DNA from: a virus
Virus record (IMG/VR): IMGVR_UViG_3300031227_000236
Coordinates: 1-32,938 of that record
Direction: 5' to 3' (one strand)
DNA: 32,938 nucleotides
Shown here one piece after another: positions 8,863 through 18,056 of the stretch (positions within the stretch are counted from its first letter, which is position 1; the number at the start of each line of letters is the position of its first letter). Under the pieces are notes generated by a model. It was not told the origin of the DNA. It saw only the letters and a program-made list of their open reading frames with translations, and made no database searches. The translations under genes and the position numbers were made by a program.

Positions 8863-11223
8863 TTATTTATTTCCTACACTAGCTATGGCAAATAACACAT
8901 CTTCTATCTCCGGCGTGTCGTTTGCGTTTACAGTTAAGCCAATTCGTAGCTGAGGATTGATTGTATCAGGGGTACTTGGTGACTTGAGTTTTACTACTTT
9001 CCGCACCGTACTGTCCAGCACATCCATGTTGGTGTAGGCAGTATCATAGTCTTTATTGATTCCAATAGTAATACCAGTGCTTGCAGGGAGCTTGTGATAC
9101 GGCACGATTACGTCTGACACGGTCTTAGCTTGGTGACGGTTCATGGCTTGTGTTAAGGTCAGTGTCTCGAAGTACGCCGAAGCGTATTTATTACTCCAGT
9201 CAATTTTAGCAATTCCTGTATCAGTCCCGTCTTTCCACGCTACGTACAGGTCGTTACCTTCTGTAAGGATTACACCAATTTCTACCCCTGAAAATTGACC
9301 ACTTGGCATCGGGAAGTCTAGTGACAATGACTTGGCGTAGTTTGAGTTGTATGAGCCGTAGCCGTAGATACCTTGGAGTACTGGATTTCCTAATAAGTTG
9401 GAAATACCTACTAGCGGCGTACCTCTAAAGTACCCAATCGCGTTACCGTTTATTTTTATTGTGTCTTGATTTTCTATTTCCGGAATAGTGACAAAGTCTT
9501 CACATTTAGCTCCGTTGTAGTAGTAGACAGACCCTCGATTACCTGCCACTGGATACACAAAGTTATCATCAAGAATAAATGCAAGTATCCCGCCTTTTTC
9601 ATAAATAATATCCTCGGCACTGGTTGTCTCTGATATTCCATCCCACCGCAACACTCGACCATTACTAATGTTATTAGTTCCGACTAAAACATCAAGGTCA
9701 AATGGAGCTAGTGCTGTAACCACTTCATCATTTTGTACGTTAAAGTTTGTCTGTGCAGTAAACGACCCTCTAAAGTCTACTTGCGCTACAACTTTGCCAT
9801 CTCCAATGTATAAAGATGAGTTTTGTTTCACCATTGGATGGTGTGTGCTGTTGCCGTTAACAAACGTGCCAACAGGTACGATGTTTTCTTCTATATCAGC
9901 AATGTTACTAGTCCTAACTCTAAAAAAGTAATCTTTTGTGGCGAAGTATACATGATCTTCTGGTTCGGCTGTGGCTGGACTAAATACGTTCTTAAACACA
10001 TCTGTTCCCAGCCCAACGTGTTCTTCTGCACCTAATACGATACCAGTCTGGGCTTCTGTACTCATTTCTAGCTCGTAGAGCACGTATGGACCGACACTTG
10101 AAGTACTAATAGAGCCGTTTAGGTTTACAGTAACCGAAGTAGTGGAAATAAACATTTTATTCCCTCCAGGGTATATTCCATAAGGTGCAACGGTTTGCAG
10201 ATAAATAGACTGGACATTATCGTCAAAAACAGAACTGAGGTATTGCCAACTTTTACTATAGCTTATTGTGGACAGGTCGTATGCTGTAGATAAATCGTAT
10301 TGGTAAAACCTATTTCTATTACCAACAACTGGATACCCATATGCAATAATTTTAGTTCCGTCAGGGGAAAAAGAAATTGGTTGGTTTCCACGAAAAATGT
10401 TTATTTCTGTACCAAATGAAAATGATACTGAGTCATATGTTGCGGTTGAAATATCAAATGCTGTACTTAGTGTGTACTGGTATAAAGTCGGTGTGCCGAA
10501 CCGGTCATCCCCAATATATAGTTTAGTTCCGTCAGTGTTTAACTGCATGTACCAGATAGATGTAGTTTCTGATGGTGTAAACGACTTTGAATCGTATGAT
10601 GAGCTTGAAATGTCTATGTTAGAACCAGTGGAGTACTGATATATCACTGTAGCAGATGATACATACCACTTCGTACCAGCACTATTCATGCAATATGCCC
10701 TAGAATCATCTGTCTGGGCAGAGTGGTTATATAACTCGTCGTATGCAAAGTCGCTTAAGTTATATCCACCATCTGTATCAATGTACCCGTAGATAAATTC
10801 ATCCTGTGTTCTACCTAAATGAAATTTAGTATTTCCAAAACCAGCGTTTCTTATCCCCATAAAGACAGTTGAACGCACAGAATTTGCAGTTACATCTAAA
10901 GACTGGTCGGTAAACGCCATTGTTCGAACATCCCATTCACTAATATTAAAGTTAGTCAAAAGCGTGTAAGTACCCGCAACTTCACGCCATACTTTCCCAC
11001 TTTCACTCGAAAACCATAACTTTGAGCCGTCTGATACTTTTACTGAAACTTTACATAGCTCATCTACGACTGTACCTGAATCTTTAGTAAGCTTCTGGTG
11101 CGCTTTTAAGACCCCTGGCTTGCTTCGACTGTCTATTCCAACACTTTTGGACACAGAACCCCGCTGACCGCTAAATATGCTGTCTGAGAGTCCTCTGTAT
11201 CCGCCACTGAATAGGCTTTTCAT
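8863..11223 (-). CDS. Tail protein with beta-propeller repeats (786 aa)
   Basis: Residues ~130-400 contain recurring blocks of the form YQY(D/T)LSTA(F/Y)D(I/L)ST followed by SPDGTK and a hydrophobic strand. This is the pattern of beta-propeller blades known from phage tail and adhesin proteins. The N-terminus is basic (SLFSGGYRGLSDSIFSGQ) and the rest is beta-rich. The position just after the adaptor gene and the length match the tail nozzle/tubular protein of podoviruses. The propeller could also bind a receptor. No enzyme motif. It starts one base after the previous stop, without a clear Shine-Dalgarno site. Confidence 0.55.
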   Translation of the reverse strand: MKSLFSGGYRGLSDSIFSGQRGSVSKSVGIDSRSKPGVLKAHQKLTKDSGTVVDELCKVSVKVSDGSKLWFSSESGKVWREVAGTYTLLTNFNISEWDVRTMAFTDQSLDVTANSVRSTVFMGIRNAGFGNTKFHLGRTQDEFIYGYIDTDGGYNLSDFAYDELYNHSAQTDDSRAYCMNSAGTKWYVSSATVIYQYSTGSNIDISSSSYDSKSFTPSETTSIWYMQLNTDGTKLYIGDDRFGTPTLYQYTLSTAFDISTATYDSVSFSFGTEINIFRGNQPISFSPDGTKIIAYGYPVVGNRNRFYQYDLSTAYDLSTISYSKSWQYLSSVFDDNVQSIYLQTVAPYGIYPGGNKMFISTTSVTVNLNGSISTSSVGPYVLYELEMSTEAQTGIVLGAEEHVGLGTDVFKNVFSPATAEPEDHVYFATKDYFFRVRTSNIADIEENIVPVGTFVNGNSTHHPMVKQNSSLYIGDGKVVAQVDFRGSFTAQTNFNVQNDEVVTALAPFDLDVLVGTNNISNGRVLRWDGISETTSAEDIIYEKGGILAFILDDNFVYPVAGNRGSVYYYNGAKCEDFVTIPEIENQDTIKINGNAIGYFRGTPLVGISNLLGNPVLQGIYGYGSYNSNYAKSLSLDFPMPSGQFSGVEIGVILTEGNDLYVAWKDGTDTGIAKIDWSNKYASAYFETLTLTQAMNRHQAKTVSDVIVPYHKLPASTGITIGINKDYDTAYTNMDVLDSTVRKVVKLKSPSTPDTINPQLRIGLTVNANDTPEIEDVLFAIASVGNK

Positions 11224-11224
11224 G

Positions 11225-11998
11225 TTAGTAGAGTGGGTAGTTACCTGAATAATCGTTTAGTAAGCCATTGGCTGTGTTGTTACGTGCCAAGCTAAGTGTA
11301 TGCTCGATGTCGTGTCGCTCTTGGTAGGTAACTGCTAGGGCGTTAAGAAGTCCTGACCCCTCAATTCCTCGGCGTGGTTCGACTCCAATGCGAACCACTA
11401 CCTTGCGAGCTTGTTCGTCTGGTCCGTTTATCTCTAGGTAGTCTAAAGCGGGCATTAAAGCTGCCAACTCTTCAAAGATAGGGTCAAAACCTACTACTGC
11501 ATCCTCATCTCCGGCTTCTAGCGTAAAGGCTACCGGACCCTCTTGGTATTGTACTTCTACGCCGTTGGATGCTGCGTAGTTAGAAAAGCCAACAATATAT
11601 AAATTGCCTCCTAGTAGGTAATAGTGGTCTAACATTCCACTAACCATCTCATCATCAGTAACCACGTCACGACTTTTAAACGTCAGTGTCTTCCAAGATG
11701 TGCCGTCAGACTCTTTGATTCTTATTCGTGAGATTTTGCGCCACGAGGTAGAGATAGCGATGATGTTTTCGCCAATAGTTAAATCGTTTGTAGTATCCAG
11801 TAGATTACTAGTGGAGTTTGTATCCTGTGACTTCCAACTCTTGTCATGCCGTTGTGCTACCGCAGTCAGTCGATTAACTGCCATATTTAGCGACTGAATA
11901 AAGTCTGCGTAGGTGAAGTTATTAGAATCAGCTCGCGCCCACCGCAAAGACAGGTGATACAGGCTGTTGTATTGATTTGTATCATCTTTTAATTGCAT
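11225..11998 (-). CDS. Probable head-tail adaptor / tail tubular A-like protein (257 aa)
   Basis: The helical N-terminus (NNFTYADFIQSLNMAVNRL) carrying a W-A-R motif, the beta-rich centre (residues ~70-170) and the helical C-terminal third match the layout of podovirus adaptor proteins. It lies between major capsid and the large tail protein, the usual place for adaptor genes. No signature residue proves this. A 75-bp spacer with hairpins separates it from the capsid gene. Confidence 0.5.
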   Translation of the reverse strand: MQLKDDTNQYNSLYHLSLRWARADSNNFTYADFIQSLNMAVNRLTAVAQRHDKSWKSQDTNSTSNLLDTTNDLTIGENIIAISTSWRKISRIRIKESDGTSWKTLTFKSRDVVTDDEMVSGMLDHYYLLGGNLYIVGFSNYAASNGVEVQYQEGPVAFTLEAGDEDAVVGFDPIFEELAALMPALDYLEINGPDEQARKVVVRIGVEPRRGIEGSGLLNALAVTYQERHDIEHTLSLARNNTANGLLNDYSGNYPLY

Positions 11999-12020
11999 GG
12001 TGTGTGTGTTTTATGGACAA

Positions 12021-12062
12021 GGGAGAAAAGACAGTATCTGCTCTCCCCCACCCATAAGGGTG
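12021..12062 (-). promoter_or_regulatory. Tandem hairpins between capsid and adaptor genes
   Basis: Two inverted repeats occupy the spacer: CACCC-loop-GGGTG (12049-12062) and GGGAGA-loop-TCTCCC (12021-12047). Neither is followed by a T-run on the minus strand. They are more likely to protect the capsid mRNA 3' end or cause partial readthrough than to be a full terminator. Confidence 0.45.
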
Positions 12063-12073
12063 AGATAACTTGG

Positions 12074-13276
12074 TTAGTAGTCAGATGCGTCTACAAAAGT
12101 AGTCACAGTCATGTACTTACCGTCAGTAAATGTCTTTGCATTGTGCATAGTCACTCCTGATAGTCGGGTGAAGTGAGCCTCGCCAGTCATTGGCTTTGGT
12201 CGACTCATTTCGATACCTTCATCTAGCTGTAGGGCAAGGTCAGTTGCGCCAACGGCTGTGAAGAACATCTTTGTAACTTCTGCACTCCAGATGTTACCAC
12301 CGGCAGTAAAGGTTTCAGCTGTTCCTACGTCACCGAATCCAGTGAAGAGTAGGTTTGCTGAACTTTCTGTTACTCCGATTCGTCGGTTTCGACGTAGGTA
12401 CATCCGTTGAATGATGTCTGGGTTGCTGTAATCTGTTCCCACAGTTCCAGTTCCAATGAAGTACGCAATCGTGTTAGCTCGTGAAGCTGCTACGTTTGCT
12501 CCAATAAGGATTTCGTTTTCTGCTCCAGTTAGAGTAGCTTTGTACGTTGCAGTTACTCCAGCTACAGTCACAGTATCGTTGTTAGACGGTGCTGTCCCCA
12601 TTGCAAGGGTTGCGCTCCAAGGTAGGTTATTACTCTTTACAAGCATTGAGTCCATTAGCGAACGGGCTGGATAACCTCCTAGGTACGTTTGGTCTCCTAG
12701 TACAGTTGCTCGGTTAGCTGTAGCTTTTTCGATTGCTCGGTACGCTCGTGGTCCCATAAGGATAACACGTTGGATTTCGTCAATGTCTGCTACGTCTACT
12801 AGACCTAGACCGTCTTCTACAGTGTCGAGAATAGTAGTTCCAGAGAAGTCGATTGGTGCTGCGGCTGAACCAAGAGTTTGTACACTCTCAATGTTACCTA
12901 CCCATCGCTTTTCAACTGAGTCTTTCATAGCTTGTCCAAGGTCGTCACCATAACGTGCTACGAGGTCTTGGTCTTTAAGCTGTGCTTTCTCAGTGTCGTC
13001 GATGTTGATGTGGATTGATTCAGCATCGGTTGCTCGGTCTACGGTCAACTCTTCGTTAGCTGTCTCAATGTTTTGAGATACTGATGTAGCGGTGAGCGGG
13101 GTATAAGATTGCATCTGAGCGAATCCGATGATTGGCCGGTGATACTTACGTCCACCCTGGACCTTTAGTGCGTCTCCTGGTTCACGGTTGGCAAGTGCCA
13201 TAGCCATGTTTTTGACGAAGAATTTACGCTGTGCTCTAGCATAAATTTGCTTCACCATGTTATTGTCAATAGACAT
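12074..13276 (-). CDS. Major capsid protein (HK97-type fold likely)
   Basis: The 400-residue protein follows the scaffold gene directly. The N-terminal arm (SIDNNMVKQIYARAQRKFFV) and segments such as LTVDRATDAESIHINIDD, ILMGPRAYRAIEK and the C-terminal TVTTFVDASDY are typical of capsid proteins of this class. Residues ~230-275 (DTVTVAGVTATYKATLTGA followed by ANVAASRANTIAYF) look like a small inserted beta-domain also seen in tail proteins, perhaps a surface decoration. Order TerL, portal, scaffold, capsid is canonical. No Shine-Dalgarno site is evident before ATG 13276. Confidence 0.8.
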   Translation of the reverse strand: MSIDNNMVKQIYARAQRKFFVKNMAMALANREPGDALKVQGGRKYHRPIIGFAQMQSYTPLTATSVSQNIETANEELTVDRATDAESIHINIDDTEKAQLKDQDLVARYGDDLGQAMKDSVEKRWVGNIESVQTLGSAAAPIDFSGTTILDTVEDGLGLVDVADIDEIQRVILMGPRAYRAIEKATANRATVLGDQTYLGGYPARSLMDSMLVKSNNLPWSATLAMGTAPSNNDTVTVAGVTATYKATLTGAENEILIGANVAASRANTIAYFIGTGTVGTDYSNPDIIQRMYLRRNRRIGVTESSANLLFTGFGDVGTAETFTAGGNIWSAEVTKMFFTAVGATDLALQLDEGIEMSRPKPMTGEAHFTRLSGVTMHNAKTFTDGKYMTVTTFVDASDY

Positions 13277-13308
13277 AAAATGTTTTTACGTTATGGACTT
13301 GGTTGTAC

Positions 13309-13953
13309 TTAGTTCTTAGACCATTCGTCGTAGGCTTTTTGCCCCTCTGGGGTAGCCATGTATGCAGCATCAGTAAACTGGTCTGGCATCTCTCCTGAAT
13401 TGCCTTTAGAACTTTTAGCACTTCCGCCTCCGTTTTTTGCGGCTTCTGAAATGCGGTTTCCGTCAGTTTCTTTTTCAATCAAGTACTGAATGTAAGAATC
13501 TTTGGTAGCGGCACGAACGGTAGTTTCGTTAAGTTTAGCAACTTTTCTAAGTTCTGCCTTGAGTGTGTCAGAATACTCTGACTCTTCAAGATATTCCTCA
13601 TCGAATTGCGCCTTTACGGTCTGTTCCGTTTGCTTGCGGATAGAATCAGCGTCGAATTCAGTCTTTGACTGCTCTGGCTTCTTCTGTTCAGGCTTCTTCT
13701 GTTCAGGCTTTTGGTTAAACTTTTCTAGCTCTGTTCGGTACTTAATTTTGGCACCGATAGCACTAGATAGTTTCTGGCGGCTTGATTTCTCTCGCTCTAC
13801 CAGTTTATTAACCAAGTCTTCGTTATTGTCATCGGCTTCGAGGCCTAATGAGTCGAGGACAGATGAACGAAGGTCTGCGTCCTGAACTTCTGCAAGACTC
13901 TCCTGCTCAACTTGGAGCTCCTCCGGAGATGGAGTGTTGTTTTGTTGTTCCAT
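13309..13953 (-). CDS. Capsid scaffolding protein (about 214 aa)
   Basis: Acidic, highly charged and helical, rich in Glu, Lys and Gln, with a short low-complexity repeat (EQKKPEQKKPEQ) in the middle and a glycine/serine patch near the C-terminus. Its position directly upstream of the major capsid gene is typical of scaffolds. The frame is open to 14076, but that extension would overlap the promoter and terminator at 14033-14076. The ATG at 13953 (MEQQNNTPSPEEL) is therefore the likely start. No protease motif is present. Confidence 0.7.
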   Translation of the reverse strand: MEQQNNTPSPEELQVEQESLAEVQDADLRSSVLDSLGLEADDNNEDLVNKLVEREKSSRQKLSSAIGAKIKYRTELEKFNQKPEQKKPEQKKPEQSKTEFDADSIRKQTEQTVKAQFDEEYLEESEYSDTLKAELRKVAKLNETTVRAATKDSYIQYLIEKETDGNRISEAAKNGGGSAKSSKGNSGEMPDQFTDAAYMATPEGQKAYDEWSKN

Positions 13954-14032
13954 AGGAATACTTATTTTTGTTGGGTGGACAATGTCCTTAATAACCTCGC
14001 TCGAAGATAATTTATATCTTGAACTTACATAT

Positions 14033-14076
14033 AGGATAGCAAAACCCCCCATATTACTGGGGGAAACTGCCGACAA
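14033..14076 (-). promoter_or_regulatory. Putative phage late promoter, copy 3 (scaffold-capsid unit)
   Basis: TTGTCGGCA (14076-14068) lies 29 bp upstream of TATCCT (14038-14033), the same geometry as the other three copies. Initiation near 14026 leaves a leader of about 70 nt before ATG 13953. The terminator-like hairpin at 14041-14063 sits inside the spacer. Confidence 0.5.
14041..14063 (-). terminator. Rho-independent-like terminator
   Basis: The minus strand reads CCCCC, an 8-base loop, GGGGGG and TTTT, 17 bp after the stop of the gene at 14080. The GC stem is strong but the T-run is short. It would end the portal/small-gene transcript while the scaffold promoter restarts in the same place. 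Confidence 0.6.
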
Positions 14077-14079
14077 TTA

Positions 14080-14331
14080 TTACATTCCTAGCTTTCTGAG
14101 TGATTCAGCGCGCATGTTTGCGATTGGTTGGGGGTCATACTGGAATGGTTCGAGGATTTGGTGGATAGTCTGTACAGCAAGCGCCCGTCCTTTGGCTTCT
14201 ACTGCAAAGTCTTTGTCATCTGCAATGCTAGAGCAACTATCTAACACGTCTATACATTCTGCTAGGTGCTTTTCTAGCGCTTGCCACTCAGGTCGTGATT
14301 TTAATTCTTTTGCATCTTCCGGAGTTATCAT
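14080..14331 (-). CDS. Small helical protein of the packaging/head operon (83 aa)
   Basis: Predicted to be nearly all alpha-helical, with a C-terminus rich in Arg and Leu (NMRAESLRKLGM). It starts 2 bp after the stop of its neighbour and is the last gene before the terminator at 14041-14063. I recognise no family. A small head accessory role is possible. Confidence 0.6.
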   Translation of the reverse strand: MITPEDAKELKSRPEWQALEKHLAECIDVLDSCSSIADDKDFAVEAKGRALAVQTIHQILEPFQYDPQPIANMRAESLRKLGM

Positions 14332-14333
14332 AT

Positions 14334-14573
14334 TTAGGCTTTCATTAGCTTTTCAATATCTTTGTACACACTGACCTTTGCATCTAGGAACGCACAGTCA
14401 ATAGCGTATAGGTTTTTTGCTAGGTCATCGAACAGTGATTGTATCTCTGCTTGTGTTTCGGTAGATAGCTCTGTGCTTTCCCACAGTTCAAATACTGCAA
14501 TCAGTCTGTCTACCTCTGCCTTTTTCGCGTCAAACTCTTCTGTTGTTAGGATTGTAGCGTTTATTTTTGTCAT
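14334..14573 (-). CDS. Small helical protein (79 aa)
   Basis: An acidic helical protein (TTEEFDAKKAEVDRLIAVF onward). Its ATG overlaps the TGA of the preceding 54-aa gene (ATGA), which supports this start and translational coupling. No motif recognised. Confidence 0.6.
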   Translation of the reverse strand: MTKINATILTTEEFDAKKAEVDRLIAVFELWESTELSTETQAEIQSLFDDLAKNLYAIDCAFLDAKVSVYKDIEKLMKA

Positions 14574-14734
14574 AGACTATGTTTATTTGTTACCTCCTGC
14601 ACTCGCTGTACTTCTGCTTTGTGTAACCGCCGTTGCTCTATTCGCTTAGGGTCGGTCATTTCGTTTAGGATGCGTTCAGTTGACGACCTTTCATCCATTT
14701 CTAAGTAGGCTTGGGTTTGATTGAACTGTTCCAT
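14570..14734 (-). CDS. Small charged helical protein (54 aa)
   Basis: MEQFNQTQAYLEMDERSSTE begins at ATG 14734, just after the portal stop (TAG at 14736-14738), and ends at a TGA that overlaps the next ATG. It is highly charged and probably one long helix. The tight packing on both sides supports it as a real gene. Function unknown. Confidence 0.6.
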   Translation of the reverse strand: MEQFNQTQAYLEMDERSSTERILNEMTDPKRIEQRRLHKAEVQRVQEVTNKHSL

Positions 14735-14735
14735 A

Positions 14736-16481
14736 CTATACCATTGCTGTCTGTGATGTTAGTGGAGCTGCTGGTTGAGCCGATGGCTGTGGTTGTGTAG
14801 CTTCTGGTTCCTGGGCTTGCATTACCTCTGGTGGTGTTTGGATGCCTTTTGACTTATAGATGTAGTCTAGGAAGAACGCCCGTCTGACTGGGTCAGCTTC
14901 TAGATTGATTGTCTGCATGATTGTATCAATCTCAGCGGTGTTGTATGCCTCACCTACCACTGTGACATACATTCGCGGTAGCACTTCCTTCCAGATTTCC
15001 TTACTGTTTTTAAGTACCGGGTCAGTCTGTTGCAACTCCATTACCTTTTCTTCAATCAGTTGCTCTCGCATTTCCTTCGTGTGCGGTCCGATAATGGCAA
15101 GGTTGCTGTTAAACCAGACGTTAGCGGCGAGCTTCCTAAAGTCTTCCAGCATCTGGTCTGAACCAGTGATACGGATAATGTCCTTACCTTTTAAGTCTGA
15201 CACTAAATCTTTTAGTACAAAGTCGCGGTACACGTAGCGATATGGTACTGCCAGTTTCTTACGTAAGAAGTCAAACATCTTGTTGGCGTTACTGTTCATC
15301 ATCTGGGTAGTTCCTAGTGGAGTACCTGATGCTGGAGTAATACCCTGTACTACTTCAAATGAGTTAGAGATAGTGTCCATCTCGTTTAGCACACTGTTAC
15401 GCATGTTTACCGCTTCGGTAGTTTGCGCTGTGATTTGTACCTGTCGGATGTCTGATGACTTCAACAGTGTTCCTCGCTGCAACCCGTGACGGACATTCTG
15501 GAAAGTCTGCAAGTCATTAGACGCTAGGATTGCGGACGTACTCCAAGGAATAGCGCGCATAATCTCGTTGGTAAGCTCATTGTACGCTGTCTGGTGGTCT
15601 AGTAGCAGCTCATACAACCCTTCCCGCATCCACTTGCCTTTGTATGGTCCCCGGTGAGCTTCTTTGAAATGGTCTGACATTGAGCCAGTGAGCTTTTCGC
15701 AGAACAATACGTATTCTGATTTGTCCTTACCATCAGCTGCGGTCAAACCACAAACAATAACCATCGCTAGAATGTATTTATTCGCATCGCCTTTCTTTTC
15801 TCCCTTTGCTTCGTAGTATGCCTTCTCGGTAATTTCTCCAGTGCGACGGTATAGCTCATACTGAGGAGCCGTCTTGGTTGATTTAGAGGATGTCTCAGTT
15901 GCACCGTAGGTAGTGTTCTTACACTTCTCTATCACAGATTCGACGTTCTCATAAATGTTAGACCGCTTTGATAACTCTGATTGAGTCAGCGTAAACCGTT
16001 CGATAATATCTGTCTCGTTTACGGAGCGTGCGAGTGTGTTGGTTAGAAACGTCTGCATCATGTCACACTTCTCATACGACCTATCTGTCTTACGCAGAAG
16101 AATATTGCCGTCAGCAGAAAAGTCTTCATTGCTCCCAGACAGTTCCTCGGCTCGACCAGTATCTTCCATGTACTCAGCCAGCGCAGCGTTTGTGATATAC
16201 ACCGCTGGGAAGTCTTTAGTTGGGTTCTGACTCCAGAACATAAAGAAACGTGAGTCGATTCGCAGGTTCTTGATTTCGTTATTTACTCGTGACTGTATAG
16301 CGTCAAACCAGTACTCAATTTCCCCGTTGGCGTTTACCTTGCCAGTTGGATAACGTCTAGCTTTATAGTTAGCAATACGTTTCTTGAGCTTCCACTCTGA
16401 ATACAGCTCACCGCCTGATGTCTCGACTGATTCATTGGTGTACTTGTCAATCTCCGCTTTGATTGTAGATAGTAATTGCAT
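14736..16481 (-). CDS. Portal protein
   Basis: The 581-residue protein lies directly after the large terminase and before scaffold and capsid, the usual portal position, and its size is normal for podovirus-type portals. It is mixed alpha/beta with a long helical segment (about residues 330-450, DIRQVQITAQTTEAVNMRN onward), as expected for wing and stem. It ends in a Pro/Gln-rich tail (QEPEATQPQPSAQPAAP). It would form the dodecameric ring through which DNA is packaged. Identification rests on context and size. There is no Shine-Dalgarno site; the promoter at 16489-16532 would start at the ATG. Confidence 0.72.
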   Translation of the reverse strand: MQLLSTIKAEIDKYTNESVETSGGELYSEWKLKKRIANYKARRYPTGKVNANGEIEYWFDAIQSRVNNEIKNLRIDSRFFMFWSQNPTKDFPAVYITNAALAEYMEDTGRAEELSGSNEDFSADGNILLRKTDRSYEKCDMMQTFLTNTLARSVNETDIIERFTLTQSELSKRSNIYENVESVIEKCKNTTYGATETSSKSTKTAPQYELYRRTGEITEKAYYEAKGEKKGDANKYILAMVIVCGLTAADGKDKSEYVLFCEKLTGSMSDHFKEAHRGPYKGKWMREGLYELLLDHQTAYNELTNEIMRAIPWSTSAILASNDLQTFQNVRHGLQRGTLLKSSDIRQVQITAQTTEAVNMRNSVLNEMDTISNSFEVVQGITPASGTPLGTTQMMNSNANKMFDFLRKKLAVPYRYVYRDFVLKDLVSDLKGKDIIRITGSDQMLEDFRKLAANVWFNSNLAIIGPHTKEMREQLIEEKVMELQQTDPVLKNSKEIWKEVLPRMYVTVVGEAYNTAEIDTIMQTINLEADPVRRAFFLDYIYKSKGIQTPPEVMQAQEPEATQPQPSAQPAAPLTSQTAMV

Positions 16482-16488
16482 TGTGTCT

Positions 16489-16532
16489 ATATTATCAGAT
16501 GATTAGTAAAGTATGCAGTATATTGCCGACAA
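16489..16532 (-). promoter_or_regulatory. Putative phage late promoter, copy 4 (portal)
   Basis: TTGTCGGCA (16532-16524) begins right after the TAA of the terminase gene. After 29 bp comes TAATAT (16494-16489). Predicted initiation is at about 16482, one base before ATG 16481, so the portal message would be leaderless. Confidence 0.55.
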
Positions 16533-18056
16533 TTACAGGCCAAGTCGCTGGCCTATTTGAGCCGCGCGGTTACTGTCTTGCTCTTGTAGCATGGCTTGAG
16601 TCCTGGCACTGGCTGGAGCTTCGGCAAACTGTAGCTGGTACGCTGTAGCATCCGCGCAGTCATCGTTTGAACCCTTGGGGAACGCTAGTAGCTCCTCTTC
16701 TAAATCAGTACAGTCACCCTCTAGGTGATAAACCATGTGCCCTGCATACCACGGGATAAGCCCTCTGATGCGCGTTTCCTTCATAGTCTGATTGTGTTTG
16801 AGTGGGATTACATTAGGGAACTTACCTCGCTTACGCATTTCCTCTTGTAAGAATGGTTCTACCACGTACGAGAACGCACCCTCCTCGATGCCAATCTTTT
16901 CAAAACCTTCATCATGCAATAAGAATATCAAGTCAATTACTTCTTTACTGTTTACCCGATAGCGAGTAGAGCGCAGGTTCCACTGGCCTTCGCTGTTGAT
17001 ATAGTTTCTAGTGACTCCACAATAATCACTTTGGTCGGACTTCTTTAAGTTGGGGTCAATCGTGACAAAACGTCTGGTAGTCATTTTTGAGACCTCATCA
17101 TAAGTCCGATACTTAAACCACTCGCGCTTAAACTCACGGCTTGCATCGTCTACAGGATTAGCTTGATAGAGCGCGCTAAACTCATACGGTCCCAGGGTGC
17201 TTTTAATATCCTGTAATTCAGCTAGGTCATATCTGTCTGGCCACAGTGCCTCCCCTTTCTTGCGGTACTCTTCATCATCTTCTGCTATCGCTTTGAGCTG
17301 TAGTCGTACCCATTTAGCGTCACCTAGGCCATTCTTAATGTAATCAAAGTAATCTACCCACGGTTCCGCTGTCTCTTTACCATCAACTAGGCGTCCAATC
17401 AGGTCATCTTCATGCCAGCGAGTGTGTAGTATAAGCATACATCCAGTGGGAGTAAGTCGTGTACGAGCCACCGAGCGCATCCAAGACCATACTGTCTCTC
17501 TAATTACTTGGCTGTCAGCTTCTTTGCGGTCTTTGAAGGGGTCATCAATAATAAAGAAGTCAGCTCCCTTTCCAGTGATAGAGCCACCAACACCAGCCGC
17601 ATTGTAAGCTCCCTTAGCGTTTACCCACTCACCCTTTTCATCCTTTTTCTGCGTGTTCCACTTTCCTTTAGCTGATGAGTCTGGTGCTAGTCTAGTATTA
17701 AATACATTCTGATACTCTCGGCTTTGAATCAAGTTACGAGTCTCACGGCCGTGGTCTGATGCTAGGTCTCCTGAATAAGAACCAACAATGACATCGGTGT
17801 CTGGCTTACGGCCCACTACCCACGCTGGGAACCGTTGTGATACGTGTAGGGACTTACCGTGCCTGGGCGGAACTTCTATAATCAACCAGCGAATCTCTTT
17901 TTTCTCTAGCCGCTGCAACGCATCACACAGCACTTCCGTATGCCAACTAGACATATAACCCTCATCAACGTACCTGTTAAAGTTTGTAAAGTTCCTACGA
18001 GCCAACTCACGGCGTGCTAATTCCTTTTCCGCGTCCTTTTTAGTAAATTGTGTCAT
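16533..18056 (-). CDS. terL: Terminase large subunit (packaging ATPase/nuclease)
   Basis: A clear large terminase of 507 residues. Walker A is PPRHGKS at 63-69, Walker B is FFIIDDP at 167-173, and the coupling motif LHTRWHEDD lies at 210-218. The C-terminal RNase H-like nuclease shows acidic positions in VTIDPNL (D334), IEEGAFSY (E391/E392) and NDDCADA (465-469). It pumps DNA into the prohead through the portal and cuts it. Its ATG overlaps the TGA of the preceding gene (ATGA), so the two are coupled. Length is normal and no key residue is missing. Confidence 0.95.
   Translation of the reverse strand: MTQFTKKDAEKELARRELARRNFTNFNRYVDEGYMSSWHTEVLCDALQRLEKKEIRWLIIEVPPRHGKSLHVSQRFPAWVVGRKPDTDVIVGSYSGDLASDHGRETRNLIQSREYQNVFNTRLAPDSSAKGKWNTQKKDEKGEWVNAKGAYNAAGVGGSITGKGADFFIIDDPFKDRKEADSQVIRETVWSWMRSVARTRLTPTGCMLILHTRWHEDDLIGRLVDGKETAEPWVDYFDYIKNGLGDAKWVRLQLKAIAEDDEEYRKKGEALWPDRYDLAELQDIKSTLGPYEFSALYQANPVDDASREFKREWFKYRTYDEVSKMTTRRFVTIDPNLKKSDQSDYCGVTRNYINSEGQWNLRSTRYRVNSKEVIDLIFLLHDEGFEKIGIEEGAFSYVVEPFLQEEMRKRGKFPNVIPLKHNQTMKETRIRGLIPWYAGHMVYHLEGDCTDLEEELLAFPKGSNDDCADATAYQLQFAEAPASARTQAMLQEQDSNRAAQIGQRLGL

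Noticed and set aside
13266-13478. 70-codon minus-strand frame overlapping the scaffold
   Set aside because: It lies inside the scaffold gene in another frame, with no independent signals.
13954-14076. Longer scaffold start at 14076
   Set aside because: It would translate through the promoter and terminator; composition differs from the acidic scaffold.
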